From positions 1 through 39,622 of IMG/VR virus record IMGVR_UViG_3300044904_000147: a DNA stretch of 39,622 nucleotides; one strand, written 5' to 3'. This DNA is from a virus. The position numbers and the translations under genes were made by a program. Shown here one piece after another: positions 1 to 8,267 of the stretch. The notes beneath the pieces are model-generated. The model was given only the letters and a program-made list of their open reading frames with translations, did no database searches and was not told where the DNA came from. How positions within the stretch are numbered: position 1 is the stretch's first letter; each line of letters begins with the position of its first letter.

Positions 1-127
1 TTATTTTTGTCACCGGACGCCATGTATTCCTGGCCGTCAAGAGTGAATCTCCAACACGCAATTCCTTGAATCGGACACTCCCGCGACGGGTTTTCAGCCG
101 CGTATTGGGAGAGAAGCACCCATCTTT
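1..127. repeat. Terminal direct repeat, left copy (circular closure)
   Basis: The first 127 bases are identical to bases 39496-39622. The repeat lies inside the 3' part of the tail-tip gene and keeps its reading frame across the joint. The length 127 equals a common assembler k-mer, so this most likely marks a circular assembly graph (circular or circularly permuted DNA) rather than a physical terminal repeat of the virion DNA. Unique genome length is 39,495 bp. Confidence 0.95.
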
Positions 128-2593
128 CCCGCCCCCGCCACCCCCGCCGCCAGAACTCCCGGTCGCTGCCGTTACGTTCACGGCCACGGCGACGCAGCCG
201 TCCGCATTGACTACCTGCACCTTTTGCTGGACGCTTTCTGGACCGGTTCCGCTGCTAACGTCGCTCTTCACAACGTGGGCGGTTCCCGTCCCGTCGTGGT
301 TTAGCGTCACGTACATTCCGAAATAATAAGTCGTGGCGCCGCTAAGGCCCGTGAATGCCGCTTGCGAATCCGCGGCTACGGTGACCGTGGAACCATCAGC
401 CGCATAGCACGTGAACGCGGCCCATGACCAGGTGATGCTGTTGGTAGTGGAGGCATAGGTGAAAGTATAGGTGCTTACATTCGAGATGCTTCCTTGATTA
501 TTAAGCGGAGTCGAGGTGGGAATCACCCCGGCAAAACTCGTCGTGCCACCCGAAGCAGTCACATTGTCCACTTCCGCGACGGCGGATGTCACGCCCGCGG
601 CGTTCACGGCGTACACCTGCACGTCATAAGCAGTGCCGTCCACGACGTTCAGAATGTAGAACTGGGTGTCTGCGCCATCCACCGTTCCGACCAGATCCCA
701 AGTTCCCGCGCCATGCGGAGAAAGATAAACTTCTACGGATCCACCGTTGGTGACGAACTGGTCCGAAGGCGCCGTCCATTGAACCAGAATGCGATCATGG
801 ATCAAACCATCGGCGCGGATGATTGCAGTGCCAGCCCCGGAACTCGCGCTCAGGCCGGTAACGGGTTGGCATACTTTCAGGTCGGGGAGCGTGGTCGGCG
901 AAGGCGAAAGCCAGGTATTCTCATCCGTCGCCGCGTTCCAGGAATAAACGCCGCTGTCGGTCTCTTTCAGTACCAGGTCCACTCCCAGAATAGGAACCTG
1001 GCCGACGTTGCTGATTGGGCTGGCGTCTTCGGAAACGTTGTATGGGCGCGTAGTGGAAGCGTCTGCCACTACGGCGGCCTGCTGCACCTCGAAAATCTTC
1101 TGGTTGAACCCGAACGGGTCGAACGTGAACATCACCGTGTCGCCTGGCTCCAATGGGAAAGCGCTCAGCTTGCAGGGTAGAGTCAGAGTGATCTGCCGCC
1201 GGATGCGCTCCAGCGTGATTTTGGCGAGACGCTGCGCGCGAATGCCATCCGTGGTGAACGGAAGCTGCATATCCTGCCAAATCTTGTTCCCGCCGTCCTG
1301 CGTCACGTAGGTGGAATTGAGGACCGGGGGAAAATTGGATTGCTGCCAATTGTTCGCCGGACTGACGAACGTTCCGGTGATGCCGTTTGCCAATTCGCGC
1401 TTGCTGACTAGCGTATCCATCTTGATCGGCCCGCGGAGGTCATCTTGCTTCAGAATGATCGTCGGGGTGCGATAGATGCCGGCCAGGATGCGCCAGGCAT
1501 CACCCGGAGGCACGATCCATCCGGCCATTGCGCTGCATAGAGAACGGAGCACATCTCCGCGGAGCTGGCCGGCATCAAAAACTCCATCGCAGGTATAACG
1601 AGCCTGCGTTGCGGGAGCGATGGCTGTGCCGCTATCGGAATGATCGTAATCGGCGTACGCAATCGAGAAAGTAAACGAGGTTGCCGTGCGCGCCAGCACG
1701 GTGACGCTGAGGCCGTTCAGAAACGTGGCGTAAGTAAAGGCGCTCAGCGCAACTTGCGCTCCGATTTTCAGGTTATTCGTCGCCGTGACGGCACCCTGCC
1801 CGGAAATGATGGTTACGTGGGTGCATGAACCGATCGTTGCGGTGTTGCCGCTGCTGATGGCCACGCTCTCATCGCAGGTGTTCGCGGCGGCCGTCGTGTA
1901 GGCGTCATCAATGGAAGCCGAAACCGCGCCGAGGCCGTACTTCGCATCCGTCAGGAAATCCCGGATGCACAGGGCCGCATTGTTGCTGTAGACCGTCGTG
2001 CTGGTGCGCGGGTCATAAAGCTTTTTCCCATGAACGTCGAACGCGATGCTGGAGGGCGCACCGTTGGGATATTTGTTGACGTCATACTTCAGGGTGAGGT
2101 GAACCTTAGCGCAGCTGCGCTGCAGGCAAGCGCTGCTCCATCCCGGAATCGCCGAGGCCAGATGCGGAAATGGCTGTGAAGTATTCGCGGGATCGCCGAG
2201 ATCGGTTTCCAGGTCGTAATAATAATAGGGGCTGCTGCTCGAAGGGCTGGCAAGATTGCCATCGAAGTACATACTGCCAATCGAGGTAATCTGGTGCCCA
2301 GCCAGCGTCAGCACCAGATGCAGGTATTCGTTTTTGGAACCGCTCAGCCCGCAGTAGGTCATCACGCCGGCGGCGCGAACGCTTCCATAGATGATCCGGC
2401 GATAAGAAACCGGCTGGCGCACGGTCATCTGGCTGGTGATGGTCGCGGCATGCGGGCGAAAGATGCGATTTAGGAGCACATCGATGCCCAGGGTAACAGC
2501 CATGAAAATCGTCACGTTTATGATGGCCACTGCCGCGGCAGCCCCAAACGCGGCTGTAAGTCCCGCCACGATGGCAATGATTACCGGGGGCAA
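1..2593 (-). CDS. Tail-tip / host-specificity protein with C-terminal Hint domain (5' part; continues at right end)
   Basis: This is the main part of a 947-aa protein at the distal end of the tail; its last residues are encoded at 39245-39495. I translated the minus strand from a TTG at 2593, preceded by GGAGA seven bases upstream and one base after the stop of the peptidase gene. The frame stays open to the window edge. Residues 3-40 are hydrophobic and Ala/Gly-rich, as in tail-hub proteins. The middle is the receptor-binding hub type expected after DUF2460, DUF2163 and NlpC/P60 genes. A fibronectin-III-like segment lies around 575-690. A glycine run precedes Cys826, the first residue of a Hint domain (CFSPNTRLKT, then GD..L.T). 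Gene order matches the tail tips of gene transfer agents and related siphophages. That the protein contacts the host is inferred from position. Confidence 0.88.
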   Translation of the reverse strand, partial: MPPVIIAIVAGLTAAFGAAAAVAIINVTIFMAVTLGIDVLLNRIFRPHAATITSQMTVRQPVSYRRIIYGSVRAAGVMTYCGLSGSKNEYLHLVLTLAGHQITSIGSMYFDGNLASPSSSSPYYYYDLETDLGDPANTSQPFPHLASAIPGWSSACLQRSCAKVHLTLKYDVNKYPNGAPSSIAFDVHGKKLYDPRTSTTVYSNNAALCIRDFLTDAKYGLGAVSASIDDAYTTAAANTCDESVAISSGNTATIGSCTHVTIISGQGAVTATNNLKIGAQVALSAFTYATFLNGLSVTVLARTATSFTFSIAYADYDHSDSGTAIAPATQARYTCDGVFDAGQLRGDVLRSLCSAMAGWIVPPGDAWRILAGIYRTPTIILKQDDLRGPIKMDTLVSKRELANGITGTFVSPANNWQQSNFPPVLNSTYVTQDGGNKIWQDMQLPFTTDGIRAQRLAKITLERIRRQITLTLPCKLSAFPLEPGDTVMFTFDPFGFNQKIFEVQQAAVVADASTTRPYNVSEDASPISNVGQVPILGVDLVLKETDSGVYSWNAATDENTWLSPSPTTLPDLKVCQPVTGLSASSGAGTAIIRADGLIHDRILVQWTAPSDQFVTNGGSVEVYLSPHGAGTWDLVGTVDGADTQFYILNVVDGTAYDVQVYAVNAAGVTSAVAEVDNVTASGGTTSFAGVIPTSTPLNNQGSISNVSTYTFTYASTTNSITWSWAAFTCYAADGSTVTVAADSQAAFTGLSGATTYYFGMYVTLNHDGTGTAHVVKSDVSSGTGPESVQQKVQVVNADGCVAVAVNVTAATGSSGGGGGGGGKDGCFSPNTRLKTRRGSVRFKELRVGDSLLTARNTWRPVTKI

Positions 2594-2594
2594 G

Positions 2595-3023
2595 TTAGAT
2601 TCTCCATGCCTTTTTCCATGCGGACCGCGAAACTTTTACCAGGCCATGGGAGGCAGAGCACAGCGCATCTATGCCGTCCATGCCGATGATACCCAATGCG
2701 TCACCTAGCACCGTGGAGACCAATACCACGTCTCCACGAGAGGCGAATGCCAGGGGGACTTCCGCAAGTTCGTATTCAGCGGCTTTCTTTTCGGCGAGTT
2801 CAGCAATCGCTCCTCCGGAATATTCCTTCGCCATTGCATAAGCGCTAGCGAGCGAATCGTACTTCCCGCGAAAATCGCGGGCCAAATCCGTTCCGGTCAC
2901 CGCTTGAACGGCATCGCAGGCGAACAGGCAGCAATCGAATTTTCCCCACGCGAACGGCGTGCGCAGATTCGCGTGGATGAAGTCCGCAAGTTTGGTTTCC
3001 CAATCGAGCATTCTGTTCATCAT
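2595..3023 (-). CDS. NlpC/P60-like (DUF6950-type) tail peptidase
   Basis: A 142-aa protein between the DUF2163 gene and the tail-tip gene, the usual place of the NlpC/P60 or DUF6950 protein that digests peptidoglycan during DNA entry. The segment FAWGKFDCCLFACDAV, about 20-35 residues in, has the W..x.DC...A pattern around the catalytic Cys. The segment SRGDVVL, about two thirds along, matches the GD.v strand of the fold, and a GLV..S...W end is typical of the family. The ATG at 3023 overlaps the preceding stop (ATGA). An upstream in-frame start at 3161 would overlap the neighbour by 142 bp and adds a basic, low-complexity stretch, so I rejected it. Peptidase activity is inferred from family and position. 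Confidence 0.75.
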   Translation of the reverse strand: MMNRMLDWETKLADFIHANLRTPFAWGKFDCCLFACDAVQAVTGTDLARDFRGKYDSLASAYAMAKEYSGGAIAELAEKKAAEYELAEVPLAFASRGDVVLVSTVLGDALGIIGMDGIDALCSASHGLVKVSRSAWKKAWRI

Positions 3024-3691
3024 GGCACCGGATAGTTTGGAACCTCCCCGCTTCCAGGTTGCGGTCCAACCGGCGTCCCCGAACCGCCTCCCGAAACGGC
3101 TTGGCTCCCGCCACTTGATCCTGGATTGCTTCCTCCGGAGGTGCCCCAGTTTCCATTCCAATCCTGAATCGCCGGCACGAATGTGAAGCCCATGTCCGTG
3201 GGATAATCAATGAACTGATCGTCGTTCGTGAACGTCCGGTTGGAGGCCAGATTCAAGGAAATAAGCGGATTTTCGCAAGTGATGGAGATCGAGGCGGTTT
3301 CGCCGCTAATTGTGACCGTGGGAACGTCCATCGAGCCGGAGAAGACCAGCACGGGATCGCCGATGATGGCCCCATAGGGATTCAGGAAGCCAAAATACAC
3401 GTTTACAGCATAAGTCTGATTGCAACCGGAAATCGCATCCGCCAGAAGAGCCGACGGAATACCGTTCAGCGTCAAAGCGATCGATTGCGCCTGAATGAGT
3501 TCCGTGGATGGTATGCTGGAAATTCCGCCAAGGTTGCCGATGCCCAGCCAGGTCTGTCCATTCCACGTCACGGAGCCGATGCCGCTCCAGACGTAAATCG
3601 TTCCGGAAGAGAATTGCATCGAGACGAGGTAAATAGGCGCAACCTTGGGAGCCTGAATCTCCGCCAGGAATGCCGTCGAGCAGGAACGCAT
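3020..3691 (-). CDS. DUF2163-like tail protein
   Basis: A 223-aa distal tail protein. The N-terminal part has the pattern seen in DUF2163/GTA ORFg13-like proteins: YLVSMQFSSGTIYVWSG, then TWNGQTWLGIGNLGGIS, a beta-rich fold that builds the tail hub. The last 40 residues are Gly/Ser/Pro-rich and look like a flexible linker. It starts one base inside the stop of the DUF2460 gene (TGATG) and ends in an ATGA overlap with the peptidase gene, so the tail-tip genes are translationally coupled. The family call rests on gene order plus the N-terminal motif; the exact Pfam family is not certain. Confidence 0.7.
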   Translation of the reverse strand: MRSCSTAFLAEIQAPKVAPIYLVSMQFSSGTIYVWSGIGSVTWNGQTWLGIGNLGGISSIPSTELIQAQSIALTLNGIPSALLADAISGCNQTYAVNVYFGFLNPYGAIIGDPVLVFSGSMDVPTVTISGETASISITCENPLISLNLASNRTFTNDDQFIDYPTDMGFTFVPAIQDWNGNWGTSGGSNPGSSGGSQAVSGGGSGTPVGPQPGSGEVPNYPVP

Positions 3692-4317
3692 TAGAGGTTC
3701 TCAACCGCCTTGAAGGAAATCGTGACTGCGCGCGTGAAATCTTGCTGCCACTGTCGCCAGTTGCCCGCCAAACGAAAGACGCCTTTAGGGCTGGCCGTCA
3801 CGATGGCTTCGTTGTCCGTGACGCCCTCGGGGCGCAACCGAGGGAAAATATCGAGCGTGGCGTTGCCGCCAGAGTCGCTGTTGGCATCCGTCAAATTTTT
3901 GTAGAGTCTCTGCGTCGTACCAGTGCCGATTTGGAGATAGTCTCCCGCTTTCAGGATTCCGGTTTTGTTTGCCGTCCAACCATCCGTGACCAAGGTCTTG
4001 CTGCCGCCAGCCTGAATGCCGTTGCACAGTGGGGTTCCCGTAGCGATCCCATAGGGCGTCTTCCGGGCGGGATCCCCCATCAGAAAAGAGCCGCTCTGGC
4101 CGCGCAATGCGGTCAGAAACGCGATCCAGGGCTCCGCGACGGTGCGCAACATCGAGGGAAGAGCAATCTCCGCTTCCCACCATTCCCCCTGCCACTCCTG
4201 AATCTGGGACGAACCGGTGAAGGGGCTAACCGCCAGGCTGACGATGTTGTTCGCGCCCAGTGTGACGTTGCGCGGCGATGGAGCCGCAGGCATGGAGAGC
4301 GGAAACGTGATGGACAT
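3691..4317 (-). CDS. DUF2460-like distal tail protein
   Basis: A 208-aa protein directly downstream of the tape measure gene. It carries the pattern WQGEWWEAEI, then a FLMGDP..KTPYG segment, then ILKAGDYLQIG, then GGNATLDIFPRLR and GVFRLAGN. This matches DUF2460/distal-tail-like proteins that cap the tail tube and start the baseplate. There is one base between the tape-measure stop and this ATG. Downstream come DUF2163, peptidase and tail-tip genes, the same order as in gene transfer agents and many temperate siphophages. Confidence 0.72.
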   Translation of the reverse strand: MSITFPLSMPAAPSPRNVTLGANNIVSLAVSPFTGSSQIQEWQGEWWEAEIALPSMLRTVAEPWIAFLTALRGQSGSFLMGDPARKTPYGIATGTPLCNGIQAGGSKTLVTDGWTANKTGILKAGDYLQIGTGTTQRLYKNLTDANSDSGGNATLDIFPRLRPEGVTDNEAIVTASPKGVFRLAGNWRQWQQDFTRAVTISFKAVENL

Positions 4318-4318
4318 A

Positions 4319-6619
4319 TTATCGGCGCTTGCTCAATTCGTTCACGGTGCTGACACTGCGGGCCACGGCGCGATTTTCCGATTCCCTGATGGCCACATGG
4401 AGGCGCTGCTCGACGCCAGCATCGGCGCCGCGCGCGTCGATGTTGTAAATGACCTGTGAACTTGCGCGCAGCGTGGAATTGGCTGCGACCGTTCCGGCAC
4501 GCGCCGGCGTGAACAATTCCGGGCCGGATTCGCCCACGATGTAGCTTTGCCCGGGCGTGGCGTCACCCCCGCCGGCCAGGAAGCCTCCGAACAAGCTGAA
4601 GATGCCCCCCAGGCCGCCGGAGCCGCCAAAGATGCTGCCAAGTCCGCCCCCGCCAGCGAGCGAGCCAACCATGCCGCCGGGGCCTACCAGAGTGACGTAG
4701 AAGGGCTTGGTCGAGCTGCCGTCGGGCTTCCCGAATCCCAAAGCGCCCAAAAGTGCCGACTCACCCTTTTGCAGCACGGACTGGACCATGGTGATGGCAA
4801 ACTTTTGCGCGATTTCCTTGAAGTTGAGTCCTTTGCCCGTGACGATCAGCTCCGCGAGCCCGTGATTGATGTCGTCAATCATCGTGCCTAGAGCCGTGCC
4901 CAGGGTTTGCGCAAGATTCGCTCCGCCCTTCTTCACGTTGTCGAAAGCCACCGTCCAGGACTGTTGGAAGTTAGCTGTGCCATCGCGGACGGCCGCTTTT
5001 GCGGCCTTCATTGCTTCCGTGTCGGCGCTGGCCAGAGCGTTAGCCTTCAGGCTATTGGCCTCTTTGTTCATCTCATCGATAACTTCCTGACTGGCATGCG
5101 AAGCCACGAGCAGCGCGTCCATAGCTTTGATTTGCGAATCCCAGTAGGCGGTGATTTCTTCCGTCGTCTGCCCAATGTAGGTCTTGTACTGCTCGGTCAG
5201 ACTTGTGAGCAGGCTGAGGCCGCTCGTACCGAATTGGGCGCCGCCCGTGGGCATCCCGCCGATGCTGGGCGCTTCGCCCGCCAAAACGTCCCAGGGACTC
5301 GGCTGCGCGCCGAACAGCCCCGAAGTGTCGCCCGCCTTGAGGATGGATTTTGCAGCGCCCGGCCGTATCGCGCCATGCGTGGCCTCAAGGTCTGCAAGGC
5401 TGCGCTTAAAAACTTCCGCCTGGCGCTGCATTTCCGCGGCGCGCGCGCGTTCGAGTTCCGCTGCCTTCTGCAGCGCAGGCAGTTGATTCATCAGATCCGC
5501 GGTGTGCAGCAAGCCAGCCTGGGTAGTGTTCAGCTCCGAAGCCGTAATTTGCCGCTGCAAATCCAGGACGGCCGCAGCGGCTACGCCGTGGGTTTTGGCA
5601 ATGTCCACGGCCTTTTGCGCCAGGTCATTCATCCGCGTGGTATTGTCTTCCTCGAGCTTGGCGCGTTCTTTCGCGTAATCGGCAGTGGCACCTGGCATCG
5701 TCGGGTCATAATAAGGATGCAGACCGTAGTGGATAACCTGCAAACCGGCGTTCGCTATATCCACAAGGACGGTGAGAAGCCCACTCGCAGAGACCTTCAG
5801 CGCATCCAAGCGCAGGCCTATTTCCACATTGGCGGTTTTCCATGCCTGAGCGGCTTTCACCGCACTTTCCGAAATGTCCGGGCCGATCTGTTTTGCAATT
5901 TGTTGCCATTTCTCCATCCCGGCACGGCCTTCATCGAGGACCGGAATCATTTGCGTCCCCGCGCGGCCGAATAGGGCGATGGAAATAGCAGCCTTCCGAG
6001 GGACATCATCCATCTTGGAGAACGCATCAGCGATCTGAAGGAGCGCTTCCTGGGGATCCTTCGTGGTTACGCCGATGGATTTCAGGACGACTTGGATTTC
6101 CTTCGCGGCAGCGCTGGTGCCCCCGAGCGATTTCTCGAAGAAGCGCAGGCCAATGGTGAACTCATCCAGCGAAACGCCGCTGGCTTCCGCGGCAGCTTTC
6201 CACGCGACAAGGTTCTCCCGCGAGATGCCGGTCTTTTCCGATAGGTGCTCGATTTCCTCGATGACTTTCGCTCCAGAGATAGCCATGCCGACGGCGGCGG
6301 TGCCGATCAGCGCCAAACCCGTTCCAACCGCGGCAGCGCCGATGCCTACTTCGACAAACGCTGGACCCAACGGGGCCAGTTGTCGCGTCACCGCGCCTAT
6401 TTGGTTGCCTATCTGCGCAAGCGTCGAACTAAATCGCGTACCGAGGTTTCCTAGGGGCCCGAGCAGCGCGTCGAACGAACCGCCCAGGCCCTTGAAGCCC
6501 TTCTCGATTTCCTTGGCGTTGGCATTGGCTTGCTTCGCGGCTTTGGACAGGCCTTGCTCGAATGCCGCGCTGTCCAGCCCCAAAGTTACCGCGATACGCC
6601 CTAGAACGTTGGCTGCCAT
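4319..6619 (-). CDS. Tail tape measure protein
   Basis: This 766-aa protein sets tail length and is ejected with the DNA. The N-terminus (ANVLGRIAVTLGLDSAAFEQGL) has the typical tape-measure opening. Alpha-helical, Ala/Lys/Glu-rich segments follow, a hydrophobic stretch around residues 85-115 (ALIGTAAVGMAISG), and a Gly-rich region around 660-690. The C-terminal pattern QSYIVGESGPELFTP is characteristic of lambda-type tape measures. Taking the usual 1.5 A per residue, 766 residues suggest a tail near 115 nm; this is an estimate. The gene follows the frameshifted chaperone pair and its ATG overlaps their stop (TGATG), exactly as in lambda-like tail operons. Confidence 0.93.
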   Translation of the reverse strand: MAANVLGRIAVTLGLDSAAFEQGLSKAAKQANANAKEIEKGFKGLGGSFDALLGPLGNLGTRFSSTLAQIGNQIGAVTRQLAPLGPAFVEVGIGAAAVGTGLALIGTAAVGMAISGAKVIEEIEHLSEKTGISRENLVAWKAAAEASGVSLDEFTIGLRFFEKSLGGTSAAAKEIQVVLKSIGVTTKDPQEALLQIADAFSKMDDVPRKAAISIALFGRAGTQMIPVLDEGRAGMEKWQQIAKQIGPDISESAVKAAQAWKTANVEIGLRLDALKVSASGLLTVLVDIANAGLQVIHYGLHPYYDPTMPGATADYAKERAKLEEDNTTRMNDLAQKAVDIAKTHGVAAAAVLDLQRQITASELNTTQAGLLHTADLMNQLPALQKAAELERARAAEMQRQAEVFKRSLADLEATHGAIRPGAAKSILKAGDTSGLFGAQPSPWDVLAGEAPSIGGMPTGGAQFGTSGLSLLTSLTEQYKTYIGQTTEEITAYWDSQIKAMDALLVASHASQEVIDEMNKEANSLKANALASADTEAMKAAKAAVRDGTANFQQSWTVAFDNVKKGGANLAQTLGTALGTMIDDINHGLAELIVTGKGLNFKEIAQKFAITMVQSVLQKGESALLGALGFGKPDGSSTKPFYVTLVGPGGMVGSLAGGGGLGSIFGGSGGLGGIFSLFGGFLAGGGDATPGQSYIVGESGPELFTPARAGTVAANSTLRASSQVIYNIDARGADAGVEQRLHVAIRESENRAVARSVSTVNELSKRR

Positions 6620-7361
6620 CAGTTGTCCTTCAGTTTGAAGGTTCCGCTCATCTGCGCCCGGAAGATTTCCGCCATGCGTTTATCCTCTTCCGTGGGAATG
6701 TGCTCGAAATCGTTTCGCTGGCATTCCAGCGCGAACTCCGTCAAATCGTCCGCCGGGCTTCGCTTCCCGGGCATGAAATCCGCGGGAGAGAAACCCTCCG
6801 GCCGCTTATCAAAATCGCAATTTACGTTGAAGATCGAAGCGCAGACCATCGCGGCCAGAAAGCGCGCATGATCGCGCCGTTTCTCCAGCCGCGCGATCAT
6901 GGCCTCGAGTTCCAGCGGGGAACAAGCCAGGAACTCTTCGCGGCTCATTCCCAGGTCCGCGCGCGCCACCGCCCACAAGTCGAGGACTGTTAGCTCGACT
7001 CGCTGGGCGCCGGGGCGTTTGGGTCGTCACCCTCGACCGGTTTTGGCTTCGGCATATACGATTGGAGGCATTCGACGATGGCCGCTTCCGCCGCTGGGAG
7101 GTTGGAAAAGTCCAGGAGCAGCGTCACGGCATCATAGGAAAGTTCCGGCTGGTGGATAGAAGCAGCCGCCCAGAATGCCGCAGTCAGCTTTTCCGGGTCG
7201 CTCAGTTCTTTCCATTTTTTCGGATCGAACAGGTTGTCGCCGGTCTTTTGCTTGTAGAGGATGACCGCCTTCATCGGGAAGGCGAGTTGGTACACCTTCC
7301 CGTGGAGCGTCACCTCGGATGCGGGAGTGATTTCCCGCGCCAGGACATCGGGCTGCGTCAT
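6619..7361 (-). CDS. Tail assembly chaperone, -1 frameshift fusion (GT-like)
   Basis: The long form of the tail assembly chaperone, made when ribosomes slip -1 at the heptamer C CCA AAC (7023-7017). Translation starts at 7361, follows the G-like frame for 115 codons, slips, and then reads the second frame to the stop at 6619, giving about 247 aa. After the slip the frame reads AQRVELTVLDLWAVARADLG, which joins smoothly to the second ORF. That ORF has no ATG of its own near its start, as expected if it is entered only by frameshifting. In lambda the GT protein binds the tape measure and recruits tail-tube subunits. The gene sits between tail tube and tape measure, where such pairs occur in almost all long-tailed phages. 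Confidence 0.85.
6990..7361 (-). CDS. Tail assembly chaperone, short form (G-like)
   Basis: The 123-aa product made when no frameshift occurs. It reads VTLHGKVYQLAFPMKAV near the N-terminus and a helical middle (LTAAFWAAASIHQPELSYDA), and ends with a charged Pro-rich tail (MPKPKPVEGDDP). The slippery heptamer lies eight codons from its stop codon. It is separated from the tail-tube gene by only 9 bp. By analogy with lambda gpG it should be made in excess over the fusion form and coat the tape measure until the tube polymerises. No sequence-level family motif beyond size and position was recognised. Confidence 0.83.
   Translation of the reverse strand: MTQPDVLAREITPASEVTLHGKVYQLAFPMKAVILYKQKTGDNLFDPKKWKELSDPEKLTAAFWAAASIHQPELSYDAVTLLLDFSNLPAAEAAIVECLQSYMPKPKPVEGDDPNAPAPSESS
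7017..7023 (-). promoter_or_regulatory. Programmed -1 ribosomal frameshift site (CCCAAAC)
   Basis: The minus strand reads C CCA AAC in the zero frame, an exact X XXY YYZ slippery heptamer. After a -1 slip both tRNAs can re-pair (CCC, AAA). The shift moves from the frame of the 123-aa ORF to the frame of the downstream ORF and no other direction would do so. GC-rich sequence (CGCCCCGGCGCC) follows within a few bases and could form a stimulatory structure; I did not fold it. Confidence 0.85.
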
Positions 7362-7370
7362 GGGTCAGCC

Positions 7371-7808
7371 CTAGCTGCCCATCGTGATCGTGCCGGTGAT
7401 CTGAATCTTGGCGCTGAAAGTGATGGCCTTGGAGGGTTCGATGTTGGCCACCGGGGAGTATTCGGAGAAATAGCCGCTGAAGGCCAATTTGGTCACGGCG
7501 TCGCTCAAGGTGATCTGGAAATTGCTGAGCGTCATGGCCTGGATGAGCGAGAGCATGTCGCCCTGCGTAATGCTGGCGGGATTCAGGACGCCGCTGAATG
7601 TGACGTCACCGGGGTCCACGGGGCCAGTTGCCAACCACTCTTTGAATGCCGAGGGGCTGTCAAGGTTGGTGATGTCATCCAGGTTGATCTTAATTCCACT
7701 GAACGCAATCTTCTGGATCTGCGCGATGGCCGTCCAGGTTACCGGAGATGTGGCAGTTTGGAGATTGAGCTTGCAACCGCGTCCTGCGTAAGCAACTGAA
7801 GCTGGCAT
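7371..7808 (-). CDS. Major tail tube protein
   Basis: A 145-aa protein with the compact beta-rich character of siphophage tail-tube subunits: IQKIAFSGIKINLDDITNLDS near the N-terminus, DVTFSGVLNP in the middle, and ITFSAKIQITGTIT at the end, which are alternating strands of the tube fold. Lambda gpV-type and HK97-type tubes have the same N..S.. sandwich. The start at 7808 has a strong Shine-Dalgarno (AAAGGAAG) within 10 bases and follows a 45-bp gap with a small hairpin, so expression may be boosted separately, as expected for a protein needed in many copies. It precedes the G/GT chaperones. Confidence 0.85.
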   Translation of the reverse strand: MPASVAYAGRGCKLNLQTATSPVTWTAIAQIQKIAFSGIKINLDDITNLDSPSAFKEWLATGPVDPGDVTFSGVLNPASITQGDMLSLIQAMTLSNFQITLSDAVTKLAFSGYFSEYSPVANIEPSKAITFSAKIQITGTITMGS

Positions 7809-7835
7809 GGTTCACTTCCTTTCAAATTTACTTGC

Positions 7836-7850
7836 TTTCCCAAAGGGAAA
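7836..7850 (-). promoter_or_regulatory. Small hairpin upstream of the tail-tube gene
   Basis: A perfect six-base stem (TTTCCC/GGGAAA) with a three-base loop lies between the DUF3168-like gene and the tail-tube start. It is AT-rich, short and lacks a following U-run, so it is more likely an mRNA processing or stabilising element than a terminator. The call is tentative. Confidence 0.35.
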
Positions 7851-7853
7851 CTC

Positions 7854-8267
7854 TTAGCTTGCTTCCACGAACATCAGCGTGAAGTCCAGCGCCACGCGGA
7901 ATGCGTAGCCGTGCGCGCCCACCTCATAGGGCAAATCAATGTCGTTGTTCAGGATCGCCGTGCTGACCACCGTTCCGTCGTCCAGCGTCCCGGAAAAGTC
8001 CCTGAGCGCCGCCATCACGGCGCGCGCCAGGCTCCGCGCATCGAGCTGGTCAATTGAGGAAATACAATCAACCTGTATGCGCCGCTGTTGAAGCGATGCC
8101 GTGGAGTCCAGGTCCACGATCGGCGGGTTGGCGACCGTATGGATTACCAATGCCGGAAAGCTCGCGCCCTTGGGCAATTGCGAAAACCAAACGCTGGTGC
8201 CAACCAGCGCGCCGACCGCCGAGCTCGGGTCCGTCAAAAGCTGGTACAAGCCCTGCTCGAAAGGCAT
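7854..8267 (-). CDS. DUF3168-like tail completion protein
   Basis: A 137-aa protein that matches tail-terminator/completion proteins of the DUF3168 type: FEQGLYQLLTD at the N-terminus, FPALVIHTV around residue 40, RRIQVDCIS around 60 and RVALDFTLMF near the C-terminus. These proteins form the ring that closes the tail and joins it to the head. The ATG at 8267 overlaps the stop of the gp10-like gene (TGATG); a longer in-frame start at 8315 would overlap that gene by 49 bp and was not chosen. Confidence 0.8.
   Translation of the reverse strand: MPFEQGLYQLLTDPSSAVGALVGTSVWFSQLPKGASFPALVIHTVANPPIVDLDSTASLQQRRIQVDCISSIDQLDARSLARAVMAALRDFSGTLDDGTVVSTAILNNDIDLPYEVGAHGYAFRVALDFTLMFVEAS

Noticed and set aside
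494-1180. A 228-codon plus-strand ORF.
   Set aside because: It is antisense to the tail-tip gene, which reads as a continuous protein with recognisable modules. The plus-strand frame has no such features.
2595-3161. A longer 188-codon version of the peptidase gene.
   Set aside because: The extra part overlaps the DUF2163-like gene in another frame and is not conserved-looking; the ATG at 3023 makes the usual overlap.
4907-5974. A 355-codon plus-strand ORF across the tape measure gene.
   Set aside because: It is antisense to the tape measure protein, has Arg-rich low-complexity composition typical of the opposite strand of GC-rich genes, and shows no motif.
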